Shown here in pieces: positions 6,172 through 8,154 of a stretch of DNA of 8,154 nt. Under the pieces are notes generated by a model. The model searched no databases, had not been told where the DNA came from, and worked only from the letters and a program-made list of their open reading frames with translations. The translations under genes were made by a program, and so were the position numbers. This DNA is from CAUZEO01 sp963578625 (lineage in GTDB: Bacteria > Verrucomicrobiota > Kiritimatiellia > SLOV01): contig CAUZEO010000242.1 of the NCBI GenBank assembly GCA_963578625.1, positions 1 through 8,154 of the forward strand, given 5' to 3'. The number at the start of each line of letters is the position of its first letter. The stretch's first letter is position 1.

Positions 6172-6340
6172 CGAAGCCAACAGCCGGAGCCCAAGCATCG
6201 TGGATATACGGGTATCCCGTGGTCCACGGAGCTCAAGCGGTTTGTGGGAAAAATACCGAATATCGAATGCTCAATATCGAATGTCGAAGCGAAGAAAGAT
6301 CTTCGTATTGGGTAGTACGGGTCGGATACCCGCGCCACGG
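6146..6340. repeat. Cluster of three ACGGGT palindromes around the peptidase 3' end
   Basis: Three related small hairpins occur within about 190 nt. Unit 1 is GTAGCACGGGT (6146-6156), whose CACGG pairs with CCGTG (6164-6168). Unit 2 is CGTGGA (6199-6204) pairing with TCCACG (6223-6228), with ACGGG/CCCGT nested inside (6208-6212 and 6216-6220). Unit 3 is GTAGTACGGGT (6312-6322), with CGGGT pairing ACCCG at 6328-6332. Units 1 and 3 share 10 of 11 bases at the start; units 2 and 3 both end in CCACGG. The convergent genes meet here, so the hairpins could act as 3' ends, but none has a U-run. Confidence 0.5.
6246..6309 (+). repeat. Dispersed intergenic repeat, copy 2
   Basis: This is the inverted partner of 4182-4245, with the 20-nt core at 6266-6285. 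It contains a 14-nt period: AATATCGAATG occurs at 6259-6269 and again at 6273-6283. A perfect 6-bp hairpin CGAAGA/TCTTCG (6290-6305) closes the element. It lies between the ends of two convergent genes and is not coding. Confidence 0.65.
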
Positions 6341-6351
6341 GAATCGGCGCC

Positions 6352-6705
6352 TTACTCTTCGGGCCGCCAGGGAACTTCGTTCCGGGCGTAGGATGTGTCG
6401 TCGAATTCGCCGAAATAGGTCTCGACGTCGGGGTGTTGTATGGCCGCTTCCGGCGACGCCAGCTCCAGATTTTCTTCCGCGACATAGGTGCAGTGGATCC
6501 GCTGATCGACCAGAATATAGTACCAGGGTTGATCCCGGTCAGGCTGGGTCAGATTCGTCTCGTACCATTCCTCACCGGCATTGCAAATCGGGTCCACATG
6601 CACAATCAACCCGCGATATTTGTACCGCCGATGGTGTATAATCTGGCCGGGCAGATAGATGGTCTGAAACGCCGGTAGACACGTATTTTGGGCAAATGTA
6701 ATCAT
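6352..6705 (-). CDS. hspQ: HspQ / YccV-like (hemimethylated DNA-binding domain) protein
   Basis: A 117-aa protein of the YccV-like family. The signature is clear: L-P-G-Q-I-I-H-H-R-R-Y-K-Y-R-G-L-I-V-H-V-D-P (18-39), then E-E-W-Y-E-T (46-51), Q-P-D-R-D-Q-P-W-Y-Y-I-L-V-D (54-67), T-Y-V-A-E-E-N-L (73-80) and H-P-x-V-x-x-Y-F (91-98). In E. coli the relative HspQ binds hemimethylated oriC DNA, affects DnaA stability and acts as a Lon protease specificity factor; that role is from the family and not seen here. The domain fills nearly the whole protein. The ATG at 6703-6705 follows GAAGAG with 6 nt spacing. The gene stands alone on the minus strand, divergent from the deacetylase gene and convergent with the peptidase. 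The ortholog assignment is by domain signature, so the symbol is tentative. Confidence 0.86.
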   Translation of the reverse strand: MITFAQNTCLPAFQTIYLPGQIIHHRRYKYRGLIVHVDPICNAGEEWYETNLTQPDRDQPWYYILVDQRIHCTYVAEENLELASPEAAIQHPDVETYFGEFDDTSYARNEVPWRPEE

Positions 6706-6754
6706 CTCAATCTCTTCAACTTTTATTATGTCACCGGAGATGGATTGCGGCTAG

Positions 6755-6780
6755 TTTGTATCTTCAATTTTCGATACGAA
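6755..6780. promoter_or_regulatory. Dyad in the hspQ / deacetylase divergent gap
   Basis: TTTGTATC (6755-6762) and GATACGAA (6773-6780) form an 8-bp dyad (one G-T pair) around a 10-nt AT-rich spacer. It lies midway in the 132-nt gap between divergent genes, a typical place for an operator. The spacer words TTCAATTTTCGAT also resemble the dispersed intergenic repeat, so it may instead be a decayed repeat copy. I could not assign -35 and -10 boxes with confidence. Confidence 0.3.
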
Positions 6781-6837
6781 TTCCGGTCCCCAACGCGCGA
6801 AAAGCAGATCCCATGCCTATTGCCGCAGGAGAGGTAG

Positions 6838-7803
6838 ATGAAGACAGGACTTCTTGCAGACCGGGGCTGCGTTGAGCACGACCCCGGGCCGATGCACCCC
6901 GAGCAGCCGGGGCGCTTCGACGCTGTTTTAGGGCGCCTGGAGTCGGACGGCCTGCGCGCCGGGCTGGCGCCGATTCCTTCGAGGGACGCGACGCGACGCG
7001 AGTTGCTCCGTTGTCACCCTGAAATGTATTTGTCTATCGTGGAAGAGGATATAGAACTGGGTGCTCCAATTCTCCGCACGGGGGACACGAATTTGAGCCG
7101 AGCCAGTCTACAAGTCGCGCGGCGTGGGGTGGGGGGCGTTCTCAACGCGGTGGACGCGGTAGTCAATGGTGATGAGATCGCCAACGCGTTCTGCGTCGTA
7201 AGACCACCCGGGCACCACGCCGGCCCTACAACCGGCATGGGTTTTTGCATTTTCAACAATGTGGCCCTCGCAGTTCGTCATGCGCAGGAAATCCACGGGC
7301 TCCGGAAGGCGCTGGTCGTGGACTGGGATGTTCATCACGGAAATGGAACGCAGGACACCTTCTACGACGATGCAGATGTACTGTTTTTCAGTACCCACCA
7401 GTATCCCTGGTACCCCGGCACTGGCGCTGACTCGGAACGTGGCAACGGGGACGGAGATGGCCTGACCCTGAACTGCCCATTCCCGGCTGGGGCCGGACGA
7501 AGCGAGATCCTTGGCGCCTTCGAGAACAGGTTGCTGGGGGCGGCGGACGAATTCGAACCAGATATCGTGTTGATTTCGGCAGGATTCGATTCTCGGCAAG
7601 GAGATCCTCTCGGGGATTTTCACCTTTCCGACGACGATTTCGCGGACCTGACCAACGTATGCGCAGAGATCGCCCGGCGGCATTCCGAGGGACGCTTGAT
7701 CTCCGTGTTGGAAGGCGGATACAACTTCAGTGGACTCGCCTCCGCGGCCGCTTCACACACCACGGCCCTGATGGAAGCCGCCCGAAGGGACGATCCGGTA
7801 TGA
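6838..7803 (+). CDS. Histone deacetylase-family protein (class II-like amidohydrolase)
   Basis: A 321-aa zinc-dependent deacetylase of the arginase/deacetylase fold. All family residues are present. R-P-P-G-H-H-A (122-128) gives the His126/His127 pair. D-W-D-V-H-H-G-N-G-T (162-171) supplies Zn ligands Asp164 and His166. S-A-G-F-D-S-R-x-G-D-P-L-G (247-259) supplies Zn ligand Asp251. L-E-G-G-Y (291-295) carries the transition-state Tyr295. The substrates of bacterial members include acetylated polyamines, acetylated proteins and, in the AcuC group, acetyl-CoA synthetase; the sequence here does not decide among them. The protein length and intact motifs suggest an active enzyme. The ATG at 6838 is preceded by AGGAGAGG (6828-6834 region), a strong ribosome site with short spacing. 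The stop TGA at 7801-7803 overlaps the start of the YjbQ-family gene, so the two are translationally coupled. An ATG at 6813 opens a different frame that closes quickly and is not the start. Confidence 0.93.
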   Translation: MKTGLLADRGCVEHDPGPMHPEQPGRFDAVLGRLESDGLRAGLAPIPSRDATRRELLRCHPEMYLSIVEEDIELGAPILRTGDTNLSRASLQVARRGVGGVLNAVDAVVNGDEIANAFCVVRPPGHHAGPTTGMGFCIFNNVALAVRHAQEIHGLRKALVVDWDVHHGNGTQDTFYDDADVLFFSTHQYPWYPGTGADSERGNGDGDGLTLNCPFPAGAGRSEILGAFENRLLGAADEFEPDIVLISAGFDSRQGDPLGDFHLSDDDFADLTNVCAEIARRHSEGRLISVLEGGYNFSGLASAAASHTTALMEAARRDDPV

Positions 7804-8154
7804 GCACGATCTGGGTGCAGAAAGAGTTTTCGCTACCGCCACGACCAAGGGGCTTTCATCTCGTAACCCGCGAAGTTTTCTCCCAAGTGCCGGAGATGGG
7901 GCGGATCCGGGTCGGCCTCATGCACGTTTTCATTCTGCACACTTCCGCCTCGTTGACGCTCAACGAGAACGCGGATCCGGATGTTCGAGTTGACATGGAG
8001 TCCGCGTTCAATCACATCGCGCCCGAGAATGAACCCTATTATGTCCACACTCTTGAAGGGCCCGACGACATGCCCGCCCACATCAAGGCGTCCCTGCTGG
8101 GCAGCAGTGTATCGCTCCCCATCGGAAACGGCCGTCCCCTCACCGGACCCTGGC
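7800..8154 (+). CDS. yjbQ: YjbQ / UPF0047 family protein (3' end outside window)
   Basis: The frame starts at ATG 7800, overlapping the deacetylase stop as ATGA, and stays open to the window end, giving 118 codons. The family is usually about 140 aa, so roughly 20 residues are missing. The conserved core is plain: F-I-L-H-T-S-A-S-L-T-L-N-E-N-A-D-P-D-V-R at 44-63 (His47, Glu56). Then H-T-L-E-G-P-D-D-M-P-A-H-I-K-A-S-L-L-G-S at 83-102 (His83, His94), and the beginning of the final G-x-W motif at 116-118. YjbQ proteins form trimers with a metal-like His/Asp site; E. coli YjbQ can complement thiamin phosphate synthase loss, but the normal role is unknown. Overlap with the deacetylase implies a shared mRNA. 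The segment P-I-G-N-G-R-P-L-T-G-P-W differs from the G-x-L-x-L-G-T-W I expect, a mild variant. Confidence 0.93.
   Translation, partial: MSTIWVQKEFSLPPRPRGFHLVTREVFSQVPEMGRIRVGLMHVFILHTSASLTLNENADPDVRVDMESAFNHIAPENEPYYVHTLEGPDDMPAHIKASLLGSSVSLPIGNGRPLTGPW

Noticed and set aside
6246..6309. CRISPR-like spacing of short repeats
   Set aside because: The AATATCGAATG unit repeats only twice at a 14-nt period with no spacers, and there are no cas genes.
7108..7683. Minus-strand open frame of 191 codons
   Set aside because: It is a shadow of the deacetylase gene, whose catalytic motifs are all in the plus frame.
2966..7803. A defence or signalling island built from the LOG, deacetylase and HspQ genes
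   Set aside because: The genes have different orientations, wide gaps and no effector, nuclease or membrane-pore partner; each is a common single chromosomal gene.

Overview
The window carries ordinary chromosomal genes from a Gram-negative, aerobically respiring bacterium. The evidence is heme A synthesis genes for an aa3-type oxidase, a Sec-exported redoxin and a probable lipoprotein. By eye the coding regions are moderately GC-rich with a strong G/C third-position bias. Short AT-leaning repeats built from words such as AATATCGAATG lie between genes. I am reminded of PVC-type genomes (Planctomycetes, Verrucomicrobia and relatives), but that is an impression and not a demonstrated placement.

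Layout, left to right. (1) Positions 1-2289, plus strand: the 3' part of heme A synthase (ctaA/COX15 type), then protoheme IX farnesyltransferase (ctaB) 9 nt later, then a predicted ankyrin-repeat lipoprotein 45 nt later. (2) Positions 2290-2965: a 60-codon ORF whose tail resembles a secretin end, a strong intrinsic terminator, then about 400 nt without genes but rich in inverted repeats. (3) Positions 2966-4869, minus strand: a large LOG/Rossmann-fold nucleotide-binding protein and a secreted thioredoxin-like protein with a CPGC active site. They are separated by 215 nt holding a dispersed repeat. (4) Positions 4972-6171, plus strand: an M20 (PepT-like) metallopeptidase, divergent from the redoxin. 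(5) Positions 6172-6351: a short repeat-rich gap between convergent genes. (6) Positions 6352-6705, minus strand: an HspQ/YccV-type protein. (7) Positions 6838-8154, plus strand: an HDAC-family deacetylase whose stop overlaps the start of a YjbQ/UPF0047 gene (ATGA); the latter runs off the window end.

ctaA and ctaB are consecutive enzymes: CtaB makes heme O from protoheme and CtaA oxidises it to heme A. The remaining genes look like unrelated single genes or pairs, covering redox folding, peptide turnover, stress or proteolysis control, deacetylation and an ancient enzyme of uncertain role. I found no defence island, CRISPR array, transposase, phage gene or RNA gene. The most unusual content is in the intergenic DNA: a dispersed repeat of about 64 bp in two inverted copies, a 15-mer shared in inverted orientation between two gaps, a long CTCGCGAG-based hairpin, and a small palindrome that appears to overlap the end of the peptidase gene.
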